The position numbers and the translations under genes were made by a program. Under the pieces are notes generated by a model. The model ran no database searches. It was given only the letters and a program-made list of their open reading frames with translations, and was not told where the DNA came from. From Mycolicibacterium cosmeticum (GTDB taxonomy: Bacteria > Actinomycetota > Actinomycetes > Mycobacteriales > Mycobacteriaceae), in the NCBI RefSeq assembly GCF_000613185.1, contig NZ_CCBB010000003.1, positions 1,178,001 through 1,242,000 of the forward strand: a stretch of DNA of 64,000 bases. Direction: 5' to 3'. Shown here piece after piece: positions 52,326 through 64,000 of the stretch. Numbering within the stretch: the first letter of the stretch is position 1; every line of letters starts with the position of its first letter.

Positions 52326-53201
52326 ATGACCATGATGGGTTTCAAGCACGGCATGGTCGCCCCCCTGATTGCCCTTTTCGTCGGGGTGGTCGGTTTCCCC
52401 CTGGCCTACGCCTTCTACCTGAGCATCACCGATTACAAGCTCACCGATCACGGGACGCCGAAACTGGTGGGCGCCGACAACTACGCCGCCACGTTCGGTG
52501 ACGCCGAATTCTGGCACGCCTTCGGCACCACCGCGCTGTACGTGCTGGTCGCCGTCGGGCTGGAACTGATCATCGGGCTGGCGATCGCGCTCGCCCTGCA
52601 AAAGCAGCGCTGGGCACGCGATCTCACCCGCTCCATGCTGCTCGCACCGATGTTCATCACCCCCATCGCGGTCGGCCTGATCTTCCGCTTCCTGCTCAAC
52701 GACCAACTCGGCGCCATCCCGCACCTGCTGCGCGGCATCGGCATCGACTACGACTTCTTCGGGCCCGGCCGCGCCCTGTTCACCATGGCGTTCATCGACG
52801 TCTGGCAGTGGACGCCGTTCATGGTGCTGCTCCTGCTGGCCGGGCTGGAATCCATTCCGCGCCAGCCCCTGGAGGCGGCCCGGGTGGACGGCGCCGGCGG
52901 CTGGTACGTGCTGCGCCGGGTGACCCTGCCGCTGCTGGCGCCGGTCCTGGTGGTGGCCATCATGCTGCGGTCACTGGATGCCATGAAGGTGTTCGAATAC
53001 GTCTTCGCCACCACCCGCGGGGGACCGGGCACCGAAACCGAGACGCTGCAGTACTTCATCTACCAGACCGGCATCCAGTTCTTCCGGCTCGGCTCGGCCT
53101 CGTCGATGGCGTTCGTGGTGCTGGCGCTGGTGCTCACGGTCATCGTGATCGCCTTCCGCCGGATGGAGAAGGCGCGAACGGAACAGGCGGGGCAGTCATG
53201 A
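52326..53201 (+). CDS. Sugar ABC transporter permease 1
   Basis: 291 residues from ATG 52326 (CGAAAGGAGCG). Six membrane spans. The EAA loop [25 protein letters not shown] contacts the ATPase. It is the MalF/UgpA-like subunit; the second permease starts on its stop (ATGA at 53198). Inner membrane. Confidence 0.92.
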   Translation: MTMMGFKHGMVAPLIALFVGVVGFPLAYAFYLSITDYKLTDHGTPKLVGADNYAATFGDAEFWHAFGTTALYVLVAVGLELIIGLAIALALQKQRWARDLTRSMLLAPMFITPIAVGLIFRFLLNDQLGAIPHLLRGIGIDYDFFGPGRALFTMAFIDVWQWTPFMVLLLLAGLESIPRQPLEAARVDGAGGWYVLRRVTLPLLAPVLVVAIMLRSLDAMKVFEYVFATTRGGPGTETETLQYFIYQTGIQFFRLGSASSMAFVVLALVLTVIVIAFRRMEKARTEQAGQS

Positions 53202-54013
53202 AGAACTCTCGCGCGCTGACGATCTGCCGGGTGGCCCTGCTGTGGGCGGCCGCCATCACGGTGCTGTTCCCGGTGCTGTGGATCGCGCTGGCGAGTGTGA
53301 AAACACCGCAGCAGCTCAACGATCCGTTCCTGCTGAGCTTCACCCCGGTGCTGGACAGCTGGCGCACCGTGCTGTCCTCGGACATCCTCGGCGCCGCCGG
53401 CCGCAGCGCCATGGTCGCGCTCGTCACCGTGGGCATCAGCGTGGTGGTCGGCAGTATGGGCGCCTACGCCATCGCGCGGTTCCGCGCCGGCGGCACCGCC
53501 ACCCGGTTCGGCATGCTGGCCGCCCAGGTGCTGCCGCCCGCGGTGCTGGTGTTCCCGTTCCTCACCATGGCGTATGCGTTGCGCCTCAACGACACCGTGG
53601 TGCCGGTCATCTTCGCGCACCTGAGTTTCGTGCTGCCCGTGGTGACCTGGTTCCTCATCGGCTTCTTCGAGGCGGTGCCGCGGTCCCTGGAGGAGCAGGC
53701 CCAGGTCGACGGATTCACCCGCTTCCAAGCCTTCCGGATGGTGGTACTGCCCCAGGTGTATCCCGGCATCGGCGCCGCCGCCATCTTCGGTTTCACCCTG
53801 TCGTGGAACGACCTGTTCTACGGCCTCATCCTGGCACCGGGCAAGGCCGCCATCCTGCCGGTGGCCATCGCCGGATTCAACACCTTCCGCGGGGTGCAGA
53901 TCGGCTCGATGAGCGCGGCGATCCTCATCGCGGTGGTACCCGTCGTCATCGCCAGCTTCTTCATCCAGCGCCGGCTCGTGCAGGGCATCAGCGGCGGCGC
54001 GGTCAAGTTCTAG
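53198..54013 (+). CDS. Sugar ABC transporter permease 2
   Basis: 271 residues, MalG/UgpE-like. The start ATG overlaps the stop of permease 1. Six membrane spans, including [21 protein letters not shown], and the EAA loop [23 protein letters not shown] before the last spans. The C-terminal stretch [16 protein letters not shown] is typical of this subunit. The ATPase follows 20 nt later. Confidence 0.92.
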   Translation: MKNSRALTICRVALLWAAAITVLFPVLWIALASVKTPQQLNDPFLLSFTPVLDSWRTVLSSDILGAAGRSAMVALVTVGISVVVGSMGAYAIARFRAGGTATRFGMLAAQVLPPAVLVFPFLTMAYALRLNDTVVPVIFAHLSFVLPVVTWFLIGFFEAVPRSLEEQAQVDGFTRFQAFRMVVLPQVYPGIGAAAIFGFTLSWNDLFYGLILAPGKAAILPVAIAGFNTFRGVQIGSMSAAILIAVVPVVIASFFIQRRLVQGISGGAVKF

Positions 54014-54033
54014 AGATTGGTGAGCACAGCGTC

Positions 54034-55101
<1,068 letters not shown>

Positions 55102-55131
55102 CGAAGTAACGGAAGAGGAACAAGCACAGAT

Positions 55132-55902
55132 ATGACCAAGACAGTCGTGGTGACCGGCGCCGGATCGGGCATCGGTCGGGCCATCGCCACCACACTCGCC
55201 GCCCGGGACTGGCGCGTCGTCGTCACCGACATCAACGGTGACGCCGCGCGCGACGTCGCCGCCGGCCTGCCCAACCCCGATGTCGGGCACGAATCGGCGG
55301 TGCTCAACGTCAGCGCGCCCGAGGACGCCGCCACCGTGGCCTACGGCATCGCCGACCGGCTCGGCCTGGACGCGTGGGTGAGCAACGCCGGGATCTCGTT
55401 CATGCACAAGTTCCTCGACGCGCCGGTGGCCCGCTACGACCAGACCATGGACGTCAACCTCAAGGGCGTGTTCGTGTGCGGACAGGCCGCGGCCCGGGCC
55501 ATGGTGCGCAGCGGCACCGCGGGCAGCATCGTCAACACCGCGTCGATGGCGGGCAAGCAGGGCCGGGTGCCGTTCCTGTCGGACTACGTGGCGTCCAAGT
55601 TCGGGGTCGTCGGTCTCACCCAGGCGATGGCCTACGAGCTCGGCGAGCACGGCATCACCGTCAACTGCGTGTGCCCCGGCTACGTCGAAACCCCCATGCA
55701 GACCAGGGAACTGGAGTGGGAGGCGCAGTTGCGCGGCAGCACCCCCGACGGGGTGCGCGCCATGATGATCGAGGACACGCCGTTGGGCCGCCTCGAGCAG
55801 CCCGACGATGTCGCGCGGGTGGTGGCGTTCCTGCTGTCCGAGGACGCGCGCTTCGTCACCGGCGAGGCGCTGGCCGTCAACGGCGGCGCCTACATGGACT
55901 GA
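55132..55902 (+). CDS. Short-chain dehydrogenase (polyol/sugar oxidation)
   Basis: 256 residues, classical SDR. NAD loop TGAGSGIGRAIA (about 8-19), NAG motif WVSNAGISF, and the catalytic Ser-Tyr-Lys in NTASMAGKQG then DYVASKFGVVG. The C-terminal EDTPLGRLEQPDDVARVVAFLLS and VNGGAYMD are typical. In this operon it most likely oxidises a polyol or reduces a ketose before or after phosphorylation by the FGGY kinase. Site GGAAGAGGAACA before ATG 55132. Confidence 0.9.
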   Translation: MTKTVVVTGAGSGIGRAIATTLAARDWRVVVTDINGDAARDVAAGLPNPDVGHESAVLNVSAPEDAATVAYGIADRLGLDAWVSNAGISFMHKFLDAPVARYDQTMDVNLKGVFVCGQAAARAMVRSGTAGSIVNTASMAGKQGRVPFLSDYVASKFGVVGLTQAMAYELGEHGITVNCVCPGYVETPMQTRELEWEAQLRGSTPDGVRAMMIEDTPLGRLEQPDDVARVVAFLLSEDARFVTGEALAVNGGAYMD

Positions 55903-55950
55903 CGGTCCCCCAGAAGACTTGGCATTCAACGCAACAAGAAAGGCACTTCA

Positions 55951-56772
55951 GTGACCACCACCTGGCTCGACGAGGTTTTCGGGGTTCGCAAGCCCGTCAT
56001 CGCCATGCTGCACCTCAGCGCGCTGCCCGGAGACCCCGGTTATGACACCGCGGGCGGTATCGCCGCCGTCGTGGACCGGGCCCGCGCCGAACTCGACGCC
56101 CTGCAGTCCGGAGGCGTGGACGGCGTCATGATCAGCAACGAGTTCAGCCTGCCGTACCTGACCAAGACCGAGCCGATCACCGCGATCACCATGGCCCGCA
56201 TCATCGGCGAACTGCTGCCGGATCTGTTCGTACCCTACGGCGTCAACGTGCTGTGGGACGGCCGTGCCTCGATCGATCTGGCCGTGGCCACCGGCGCGAA
56301 ATTCGTCAGGGAGATCTTCACCGGGGTGTACGCCAGCGATTTCGGGCTGTGGGACACCAACGTCGGCGAGGTGGCCCGGCACCGCAGCCGGGTGGGCGGG
56401 TCGGCGGTGAAGCTGCTGTTCAACATCGTGCCGGAGTCGGCCACCTACCTCGCCGCGCGGGATCTCGCGTCCATCACCCGCACCACCGTGTTCGCCACGC
56501 TGCCCGACGCGATCTGCGTCTCCGGCGCCACCGCGGGTGCGCCGACCGATACCGAGGCGCTGCGCGTGGTGAAGTCGGCGGCCGGCAACGTGCCGGTGTT
56601 CGTCAACACCGGGGTACGGGCCGAGAACGTCGCAACGCAGCTCGACATCGCCGACGGTGCCGTGGTGGGAACGTATTTCAAGCAGGACGGGGTGTTCGAG
56701 AACCGGGCCGACCAGAAGCGGGTCGAGGAATTGATGCTGGCCGCCAGGGCCTTCCGCGACCAGCTGGTGTGA
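55951..56772 (+). CDS. BtpA/SgcQ-family TIM-barrel protein
   Basis: 273 residues from GTG 55951. It begins VFGVRKPVIAMLHLSALPGDPGYDTAGGIAAVVDRARAELDALQSGGVDG, the N-terminal BtpA signature. The rest includes SLPYLTKTEPITAITMARI, FVPYGVNVLWDGRASIDLAVATGAKFVREIFTGVYASDFG, and DGAVVGTYFKQDGVFENR. BtpA was named for photosystem I assembly, but E. coli SgcQ lies in a sugar operon and the fold is that of TIM-barrel aldolases/isomerases. Here it ends a complete ABC-kinase-SDR operon, so an aldolase or isomerase role on the pathway's sugar phosphate is the reasonable inference. It is an orphan in function. Confidence 0.83.
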   Translation: MTTTWLDEVFGVRKPVIAMLHLSALPGDPGYDTAGGIAAVVDRARAELDALQSGGVDGVMISNEFSLPYLTKTEPITAITMARIIGELLPDLFVPYGVNVLWDGRASIDLAVATGAKFVREIFTGVYASDFGLWDTNVGEVARHRSRVGGSAVKLLFNIVPESATYLAARDLASITRTTVFATLPDAICVSGATAGAPTDTEALRVVKSAAGNVPVFVNTGVRAENVATQLDIADGAVVGTYFKQDGVFENRADQKRVEELMLAARAFRDQLV

Positions 56773-56815
56773 GCCCGCACGGGGCGCCGGGAGCGTTTGA
56801 ACCCGGCGCCACCGG

Positions 56816-56968
56816 GTAGATCGCCGACTTACCCGAGCCGGTCGGCATCACCGCCAGCACGTCACGACCCGACAGGGCCGCTTCCATCGCGTCCAGCTGC
56901 TCGGGCCTCACGTGTTGTAGACCGAAGAACCGTCGTGCCGCCGATCCGAGTTCGCGACGTGTGTCCAT
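56816..56968 (-). pseudogene. RecQ-helicase N-terminal remnant
   Basis: From ATG 56968 the minus strand reads the start of a RecQ-type helicase: RRFFGLQHVRPEQLDAMEAAL then GRDVLAVMPTGSGKSAIY, including Walker A TGSGKS. The match stops after about 51 residues, and the frame continues only as unrelated sequence into the 3' end of btpA. The rest of the helicase is missing, so this is the 5' fragment of a deleted gene. It converges on btpA. Confidence 0.6.
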
Positions 56969-57119
56969 CGCGCACTATTACCCGCCGCCCGCCGCGATAC
57001 ACGACAGTCGCCATACGCGGACCGGCCTGCGCTCACGGCGAGTCGATCTCTGGTCACCTGCCGCGGCTGCGGTGACACTGGCAGCAAACAGGTGACCGGG
57101 ACGGAGGTGTTGTCGGCAG

Positions 57120-57410
57120 ATGACCGTACCGAGCGACAGGGCGTGGCGCACCGTGCGACCACTGGCCGAGGACTGGACCTGGCAAACGCTGGGCACGTGC
57201 CGGCAGCTGGCCCCCGAGGTGTTCTTCCCGGAGGATCGCGGCCGGTCCGGGCTGCGGGCCCGGGAGGAGCGGGCCAAGCAGATCTGCCGGGCCTGCCCGG
57301 TGCTCACCGCCTGCCGCGAACACGCGCTGGCCACCGGCGAGACCCACGGGGTGTGGGGCGCGATGTCGGCGCGTGACCGGGCGAAGCTGCTGACCTCGCA
57401 CGGGCAGTGA
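57120..57410 (+). CDS. WhiB-family Fe-S regulator
   Basis: 96 residues from ATG 57120. The four Fe-S Cys are C27, C56, C59 and C65 ([10 protein letters not shown]), then the turn [17 protein letters not shown]. It ends quickly after the WhiB fold with no AT-hook, so it is not WhiB7. The stretch [15 protein letters not shown] between the first and second Cys is longer than in WhiB7 and resembles the WhiB1/2-like FFPE group. The subtype cannot be fixed by eye. It lies alone, 119 nt before the mbtM-like gene. Confidence 0.85.
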   Translation: MTVPSDRAWRTVRPLAEDWTWQTLGTCRQLAPEVFFPEDRGRSGLRAREERAKQICRACPVLTACREHALATGETHGVWGAMSARDRAKLLTSHGQ

Positions 57411-57528
57411 CGCCGGCACACCACGATTGACGCCGTCGTCAACGTGCGCGCCCGCGCGGCGTTCCTTTGCTGTACTTTCCACCCATGATGTTCGGCGGGC
57501 TGGTCACCATTGCCAGAATTGCATGCAC

Positions 57529-59058
<1,530 letters not shown>

Positions 59059-59074
59059 CTACAGTCGAGACACC

Positions 59075-60676
59075 ATGGCCAGACGTACTCACAACCGCGG
59101 TCCGCTGACCGCACTGGCGGTGCGGGTGTCCGCCGCCAAGGCCGGTCTCGGTCCGCCCACGACGCGCTACACCGTCAGCCGCGATATCGACGTCGTCACC
59201 CGTGACGGCGAACGGCTGCGCACCGACCTGTACACGCCGTCGGACCCGTCGGGCACCGTCCTCATGCGCACCCCGTACGGCCGTGCGAACCTGCCGGCAA
59301 CCGTCACCGCCGGGCTCTACGCCGAGCGTGGCTATCGGGTCGTCTTGCAAAGCGTGCGTGGCACTTTCGGCTCCACCGGCACCTTCGAGCCCGGGGTCAG
59401 CGAGGCGGCCGACGCTGCGGACACCGTGGCCTGGATGCGCACCCAACCGTGGTTCGACGGCCGGTTCGCCACCGTCGGGGCGTCCTATCTCGGCTTCACC
59501 CAGTGGGCGCTGCTGTCCGACCCGCCACCGGAGCTGACCACCTCGATCATCGCCATGGCGCCGCATAATTTCGCCGAATCCGGTTGGAGCACCGGATCGT
59601 TCGCCCTCGCCGATTTCCTGACCTGGAGCTACCAGGTGGCTCATCAGGAGAACGGCGGGACGCTGCGCACCGTGGCGCGGGCGCTCACCACGTCGCGCCG
59701 GTTGCGCGCCCCGCTGCGCACCGTGCCGCTGCGCGACGCCGCGCGGCGCATCCTCAAGGGACGGGCCGGCTGGCACGAATCGTGGCTGCGCACCCCCGAT
59801 ACGGCGCACCCGTACTGGCAGCCCAGCCGGCTCGGCGGCGCGCTGCAGCGCGCGGGGGTGCCGGTGCTGCTGCTCACCGGTTGGCAGGATGTCTTCCTGA
59901 CCCAGACCCTGGAGCAGTACCGCCGCCTCGTCGACCGCGGTGCCGAGCCGGCCCTGATCGTCGGCCCGTGGACCCACGGCGAGGGCGGCGGTGACCTCAT
60001 CCGGGAATCGCTGAGCTGGCTGGCCGGGCCCCGATGGTCCGGGGCACGGATTCACGTCACCGGTAGCCGGGAGTGGCGGGATACGCCCGAATGGCCGCCC
60101 GCCACCGCGGATTCCGTGCTGTACCTGCGACCGAGAGCCGCGCTGGGGGACCGGCGCCCCGACGGTGACGGCGCACTGGCCCGGTTCGTGTTCGACCCGA
60201 CCGATCCGACCCCGACCGTCGGTGGCCGGCTGCTGTTCACGCCGAGCGGTTACCGCGAGGACGGCGCCTTGGCCGCGCGCGCCGACGTGGTGACCTTCAG
60301 CACCGCGCCGTTGCGACACGCGCTGGAGGTGCTCGGCACGCCGCGGATCGAACTCGTGCACCGCACCGACACCGGGTTCGCCGACGTGTGGGTGCGGATC
60401 AGCGAGGTCGGCGCCGACGGGCGTTCCCGCAATGTGAGCGACGGTTATGTGCGCCGGGAGGCCGGGGCGCCGCCGGTGCTGCAGCTGGATCTCGACCCGA
60501 TCGCGCACCGGTTCGCGCGTGGATCCCGGCTCCGGCTGATGATCGCGGGCGGATCGCATCCGCGCTATGCCCGCAACCACGGCACCGGCGAACCGGCGTG
60601 GACCGCGAAGCGGATGGTGCCCACGGCCCACGAGATCGGTGCCGGGTCGCGGCTGCTGCTGCCGGTGCCGCGTTAA
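59075..60676 (+). CDS. CocE/NonD-type hydrolase
   Basis: 533 residues. The alpha/beta hydrolase domain has the nucleophile elbow TVGASYLGFTQWALL (GxSYxG). The helical cap and the C-terminal jelly-roll-like domain (VRISEVGADGRSRNVSDGYVRREAGAPP) are as in X-Pro dipeptidyl-peptidase/cocaine-esterase-type enzymes. The start is the basic MARRTHNRGPLTALAVRV without a clear signal peptide. The ligase gene upstream ends 16 nt before. It hydrolyses an ester or a peptide amide; the substrate is unknown. Confidence 0.82.
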   Translation: MARRTHNRGPLTALAVRVSAAKAGLGPPTTRYTVSRDIDVVTRDGERLRTDLYTPSDPSGTVLMRTPYGRANLPATVTAGLYAERGYRVVLQSVRGTFGSTGTFEPGVSEAADAADTVAWMRTQPWFDGRFATVGASYLGFTQWALLSDPPPELTTSIIAMAPHNFAESGWSTGSFALADFLTWSYQVAHQENGGTLRTVARALTTSRRLRAPLRTVPLRDAARRILKGRAGWHESWLRTPDTAHPYWQPSRLGGALQRAGVPVLLLTGWQDVFLTQTLEQYRRLVDRGAEPALIVGPWTHGEGGGDLIRESLSWLAGPRWSGARIHVTGSREWRDTPEWPPATADSVLYLRPRAALGDRRPDGDGALARFVFDPTDPTPTVGGRLLFTPSGYREDGALAARADVVTFSTAPLRHALEVLGTPRIELVHRTDTGFADVWVRISEVGADGRSRNVSDGYVRREAGAPPVLQLDLDPIAHRFARGSRLRLMIAGGSHPRYARNHGTGEPAWTAKRMVPTAHEIGAGSRLLLPVPR

Positions 60677-61641
60677 CGCAGCTTCAACACCACTTTGCCG
60701 GTGGCACTGCGGTTTTCCAGCGAGGCGATGGCCTCGGCGGCCCGCTCGAACGGGTACACCACCGGCTCCGGTGCGGGCACCGCGCCGGAGGCCAGCAGCG
60801 GGGCCAGCTCCGCCCACTGCTGCGCCAGATAACCCGGGTGGGTCATGGTCCAGGCGCCCCAGCCGACGCCGATCGCGTCGACGTTGTTGAGCAGCAACCG
60901 ATTCACCTTCACCGTGGGGATCTCGCCGCCGGTGAAGCCGACCACCAGCAGCCGCCCGCCCGCGGCCAGGGAGCGCAGCGAATCGGTGAACCGGTCCCCG
61001 CCGACCGGGTCCAACACGATGTCCACCCCGCGCCCGCCGGTCAGCTCGGTCACCGCGTCCTTGAACCCGTCGGCCAGCACCACGTCGGATGCTCCTGCGG
61101 CCCGGGCGATCTCACCCTTGGCCTCGGTGCTCACCACCGCGATCACCCGGGCGGCCCCCAGCGCCGGGGCCAGCCGCAGCGTCGAGGTGCCGATCCCGCC
61201 GGCCGCACCGTGCACCAGCACCGTCTCGCCGGCGGCCAGCCTGCCGCGGGTGCGCAACGCGAAGTGCACGGTCAGATCGTTGAACAGCACGCCGGCGCCG
61301 GCCTCGAAGGACACCGAGTCGGGCAGCGCGAACACCCGCTCCGGCGGCAGCGTCACCACCTCGGCCATCCCGCCGGTCAGCAGGGTCAACCCGGCCACCC
61401 GGTCCCCGGCCGCCACCGGCGCACCCTGCGGTGCGCTGCGCACCACCCCGGCGATCTCCGCGCCGGGGACGTAGGGCAGCGGCGCCTTGTACTGGTACAG
61501 GCCACGGGTCTGCAGGGCATCGGGGAATGCGACGCCGGCCGCGTGCACCTCGATGACCACCCCGTCGGAGTCCGGTTCGGGGATGTCCACCAGCTCCGCC
61601 GCCGACGGGCCGTCCAACCGGGGGATGTGTATGGCGCGCAT
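60673..61641 (-). CDS. Quinone oxidoreductase, zinc-free MDR family
   Basis: 322 residues. GroES-like start with VHAAGVAFPDALQTRG (no zinc Cys) and VPGAEIAGVV; the NADPH-binding loop is LVHGAAGGIGTSTLRLA (about 142-158). This is the NADPH:quinone-reductase-like subgroup of MDR enzymes, which reduces quinones or enones. Its 3' end touches the CocE-type gene (4 nt). It is divergent from the alcohol dehydrogenase 23 nt away. No partner in a pathway is seen. Confidence 0.85.
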   Translation of the reverse strand: MRAIHIPRLDGPSAAELVDIPEPDSDGVVIEVHAAGVAFPDALQTRGLYQYKAPLPYVPGAEIAGVVRSAPQGAPVAAGDRVAGLTLLTGGMAEVVTLPPERVFALPDSVSFEAGAGVLFNDLTVHFALRTRGRLAAGETVLVHGAAGGIGTSTLRLAPALGAARVIAVVSTEAKGEIARAAGASDVVLADGFKDAVTELTGGRGVDIVLDPVGGDRFTDSLRSLAAGGRLLVVGFTGGEIPTVKVNRLLLNNVDAIGVGWGAWTMTHPGYLAQQWAELAPLLASGAVPAPEPVVYPFERAAEAIASLENRSATGKVVLKLR

Positions 61642-61664
61642 GAGGCACCATTTAACATCCCGGC

Positions 61665-62747
61665 GTGATCAAGGCACGTGCCGCGGTGCTCCGCGAACCA
61701 GGTCAGGACCCGCAGCTCGCCGATATCGAACTGCGTGACCCGGTGGCCGACGAGGTGCTGGTCCACATCGACGCGGTCGGCATCTGCCACACCGATATCA
61801 GCGTCGCCTCCTGGTTCACCAAGGTGCCCGTGGTGTTCGGGCACGAGGGCACCGGCACCGTGGTCGCCGCCGGGCCGCAGGCCCGCGACCGTATCGGGGC
61901 CCGGGTCGTGCTCACCTTCGCCAGCTGCGGTGCCTGCCCGAACTGCGGTGCCGACCGGCCCGCCTACTGCGATCAGTCGGCCCAGCTCAACATGCGGGGC
62001 AGCCGCCGCGACGAAACCAGCGCGCTGAGGCTGGACGGCGAACCCATCACCGGCGGTTTCTTCGGCCAGTCCAGCTTCGCCACCTACGCCATCACCCGGT
62101 CGCGCAACGCGGTCACGGTGCCCGACGCGATCGCACCTGCGTTGGCCGCCCCGCTGGGCTGCAGCGTGCAGACCGGGGCCGGCGCGGTGCTCAATGTCGT
62201 CGCCCCGACGGCCGACGACCCGGTGGTGGTGTTCGGTGCCGGTGCGGTCGGCCTGTCGGCGGTGATGGCGGCGCGCATCGCCGGCTGCCGCACCATCATC
62301 GCCGTCGACCCGATCACCGCCCGCCGGGACCTGGCCACCGACCTGGGCGCGACCCACACCTTCGACCCCGGTGCCGATGTCGCGGCCGCGGTGGGCGAAC
62401 TCACCGGTGGCGCCGCCGCTGTCATCGACACCACGGCCCGCCCGGACGTCGTCGCTGCGGCGGTCGGGCTGCTGCGTTCCCGTGGCACCCTGGCGCTGCT
62501 CGGGCTGGGCGCCCCGACGGCCGAGTTGCCGGTGGCGCTCATCATGGCCAAGGGCATCACGGTGCGCGGGGTGGTCGAAGGCGACAGCGACCCGCACACC
62601 TTCCTGCCGCGGCTGGCCGATCTGCATCTGCGTGGCGAACTACCGCTGGACAAGTTGGTGGCCGCCTTCCCGTTCGACGACTTCGGACGCGCCTGGGCCG
62701 CCGCGAAGGCCGCCGAGGTGATCAAGCCCGTCCTGGTCACCGCGTAG
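61665..62747 (+). CDS. Zinc-dependent alcohol dehydrogenase (aryl-alcohol type)
   Basis: 360 residues from GTG 61665. Catalytic zinc ligands in VGICHTDIS (Cys) and FGHEGTGTVV (His), with the third Cys in PLGCSVQTGAG. The structural zinc lobe is CGACPNCGADRPAYC. The NAD fold has VVVFGAGAVGLSAV. The pattern is that of benzyl/aryl-alcohol dehydrogenases. It is divergent from the quinone reductase and 45 nt before an alpha/beta hydrolase. Confidence 0.88.
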   Translation: MIKARAAVLREPGQDPQLADIELRDPVADEVLVHIDAVGICHTDISVASWFTKVPVVFGHEGTGTVVAAGPQARDRIGARVVLTFASCGACPNCGADRPAYCDQSAQLNMRGSRRDETSALRLDGEPITGGFFGQSSFATYAITRSRNAVTVPDAIAPALAAPLGCSVQTGAGAVLNVVAPTADDPVVVFGAGAVGLSAVMAARIAGCRTIIAVDPITARRDLATDLGATHTFDPGADVAAAVGELTGGAAAVIDTTARPDVVAAAVGLLRSRGTLALLGLGAPTAELPVALIMAKGITVRGVVEGDSDPHTFLPRLADLHLRGELPLDKLVAAFPFDDFGRAWAAAKAAEVIKPVLVTA

Positions 62748-62792
62748 ACTGACGGCCCCGGCAATGTGGCCGGGGACGATTGGAGCACGCAG

Positions 62793-63716
62793 ATGACGCT
62801 TCCACCGCTGCCTCCCGGCCGCACCGTGGCGGTCCGCTCGAATGACGGCACCCGGCTGCATGCCCAGGTCTTCGGGCCGGACCACGGTTACCCGATCGTG
62901 CTGGCCCACGGCATCACGTGCGCCATCGGGGTGTGGGCGCATCAGATCGCCGAATTGGCCGGCGAGTACCGCGTCATCGCCTACGACCACCGCGGGCACG
63001 GCCGCAGCGAGGCCCCGCGCCAGCGCCGCCGGTACAGCCTCAATCATTTGGCCAGCGATTTGGACGCGGTCCTCGATGCGACATTGGCGCCGGGGGAGCG
63101 CGCTGTCATCGCCGGGCACTCCATGGGCGGTATCGCGATCACGTCGTGGTCGCAGCGCTACCCGCGGCGGGTGCTGCACTGCGCCGACGCCGTGGCGTTG
63201 ATCAACACCACCACCGGAGACCTGCTGCGAGACGTGCAACTGGCCCCGGTGCCCGCGCCGCTGTCACAGGCCCGGATCCGCACCGCAGGCACCTTCCTGA
63301 AGACGTTCGGGGCCACCCCGATCCCCAAACTGGCAGGCGGACCCAACAAGCGGTTCGTCGAGTACCTGGCCGTCGGGCGGGACGCGGACCCGGAGGTGGG
63401 TGACCTGGTGTACCGGCTGTTCGCCGCCACCCCGCCGGCCGGCCGCGGCGGCTGGGCCCGCGTGCTGGTGGACAGCCTTGGTGCCACCCATATTTCGCTG
63501 CTCAACCTGACGGTGCCGACGCTGGTGATCGGCAGCAGCAAGGACCGGCTGCTGCCGATCAACGCCTCCCGTCACATCGCCGAGCACCTGCCGAACCTGG
63601 CGGCATTTGTCGAGCTGTCCGGCGGGCACTGCGCCATCCTGGAACGGCCCGCCGAGGTGTCACAGCAGCTGCGGGCGCTGGCCGAATCGGTTGCCCGCCA
63701 ACAGCTCAGCTCGTGA
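62793..63716 (+). CDS. Alpha/beta-fold hydrolase
   Basis: 307 residues from ATG 62793 (GGAGCACGCAG). The fold is shown by [23 protein letters not shown], the nucleophile elbow [10 protein letters not shown] and the late His in [12 protein letters not shown]. Likely an esterase, lipase or lactonase in the cytosol. It follows the alcohol dehydrogenase in the same direction. Its last 11 nt overlap the flavin amine oxidase gene on the other strand. Confidence 0.85.
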   Translation: MTLPPLPPGRTVAVRSNDGTRLHAQVFGPDHGYPIVLAHGITCAIGVWAHQIAELAGEYRVIAYDHRGHGRSEAPRQRRRYSLNHLASDLDAVLDATLAPGERAVIAGHSMGGIAITSWSQRYPRRVLHCADAVALINTTTGDLLRDVQLAPVPAPLSQARIRTAGTFLKTFGATPIPKLAGGPNKRFVEYLAVGRDADPEVGDLVYRLFAATPPAGRGGWARVLVDSLGATHISLLNLTVPTLVIGSSKDRLLPINASRHIAEHLPNLAAFVELSGGHCAILERPAEVSQQLRALAESVARQQLSS

Positions 63717-64000
63717 GGTAGCCGGTCACCTCGGTGGCCGCGCGCTGACCTGAGCGCACCGCGCCGTCCAGGAACCCGGTCCATTCGTCGGCCGTCTCGG
63801 TGCACGCCCAGAACACGCCGTCGACGGGGGCGCGCAGCGCATGCCCGTAATCGGTCCAGGCGCCGGGCGGTACCGCCGCCGTCGGGCCGCCGGGCGCGAA
63901 TTCCTCCGTACCCCAACAATGATCGAGATAGTCGATGGGTGTCGCGGCGGCTTCACCGAACAGCGCGGCGAAATTGCGCAGCGCTCGGTCGCGACGCTGC
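63706..64000 (-). CDS. Flavin monoamine oxidase, C-terminal part
   Basis: The frame is open at the right edge; the start is outside. The visible minus-strand part (about 97 residues) has the amine-oxidase C-terminal FAD motif: [44 protein letters not shown], where most relatives read WAGTE. The stop is TCA at 63706-63708. It oxidises amines, deduced from family, and overlaps the end of the alpha/beta hydrolase gene. Confidence 0.75.
   Translation of the reverse strand, partial: QRRDRALRNFAALFGEAAATPIDYLDHCWGTEEFAPGGPTAAVPPGAWTDYGHALRAPVDGVFWACTETADEWTGFLDGAVRSGQRAATEVTGYLTS

Noticed and set aside
57411..57528. Search for an IdeR iron box before the mbtM-like gene
   Set aside because: No TTAGG..CCTAA-like palindrome found by eye, so no iron-regulation site is claimed.

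Overview
The window is a high-GC (about 70 percent by eye) stretch of chromosome from a mycobacterium, most likely a fast-growing Mycolicibacterium. The evidence is the set of mycobacterial signature genes: the DNA-end-processing pair adnA/adnB, uvrD2 with a tetracysteine and HRDC tail, mycoredoxin, whiB7 with its attenuator leader, an Lsr2-type nucleoid protein, a UPF0182 giant membrane protein, a DUF2342 zincin-like protein, a mycobactin-type acyl-AMP ligase, and an initiator tRNA. There are no insertion sequences, CRISPR arrays or phage genes.

Layout. (a) 1-3078: the end of a Nit1C-type cluster (GNAT/AIR-synthase-like fusion, sll0784-type nitrilase homologue, MSMEG_0565-type glycosyltransferase). 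The nitrilase homologue lacks the catalytic Cys and Glu. (b) 3063-24751: a conserved mycobacterial core: alkyltransferase-like protein, alpha/beta hydrolase, adnAB, DoxX, K+ channel, nudC, mrx1, uvrD2, whiB7 with promoter, leader peptide and terminator, UbiB/ABC1 kinase-like protein, an orphan TOMM E1-like protein, DUF2342, a PDZ-Lon-like protease and UPF0182. (c) 24908-26468: a berberine-bridge-type flavin oxidase and the initiator tRNA. (d) 26722-30937: an accessory catabolic unit (GntR-FCD regulator, MFS transporter, cytosolic substrate-binding-protein-fold protein, ornithine-cyclodeaminase-like enzyme), bordered by what looks like a truncated lipoprotein gene. (e) 31206-33600: a ClC antiporter and a DUF389 membrane protein.

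(f) 33524-42796: an aromatic or cyclic-compound catabolic locus. Five leftward, translationally coupled genes (extradiol-dioxygenase-like, FAA hydrolase, acyl-CoA synthetase, flavin hydroxylase, ACMSD-type amidohydrolase) face a TetR regulator, with a P450 in a second leftward unit. A 37-bp near-identical block with a perfect TGACGA/TCGTCA palindrome lies upstream of both leftward units and probably makes them one regulon. A PAS-ANTAR protein lies beyond. (g) 43020-48325: a divergent lsr2 paralogue, a secreted clan-A glycoside hydrolase with a long low-complexity tail, an AT-richer intergenic region, a flavin oxidoreductase, and small membrane and hypothetical proteins. (h) 48650-56772: a complete sugar or polyol uptake and catabolism operon (DeoR regulator, FGGY kinase, lipoprotein binding protein, two permeases, ATPase, SDR dehydrogenase) ending in a BtpA/SgcQ-family TIM-barrel protein where an aldolase or isomerase would be expected. 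(i) 56816-64000: a recQ remnant, a WhiB protein, an mbtM-like ligase outside any mycobactin cluster, a CocE-type hydrolase, two alcohol/quinone reductases, an alpha/beta hydrolase and the 3' end of a flavin amine oxidase.

The most interesting regions are the TetR/P450/dioxygenase regulon (f), the BtpA sugar locus (h), the small GntR-SBP-fold-OCD unit (d) and the catalytically altered Nit1C nitrilase homologue (a). Functions below come from motifs and gene context read by eye; no database search was run.
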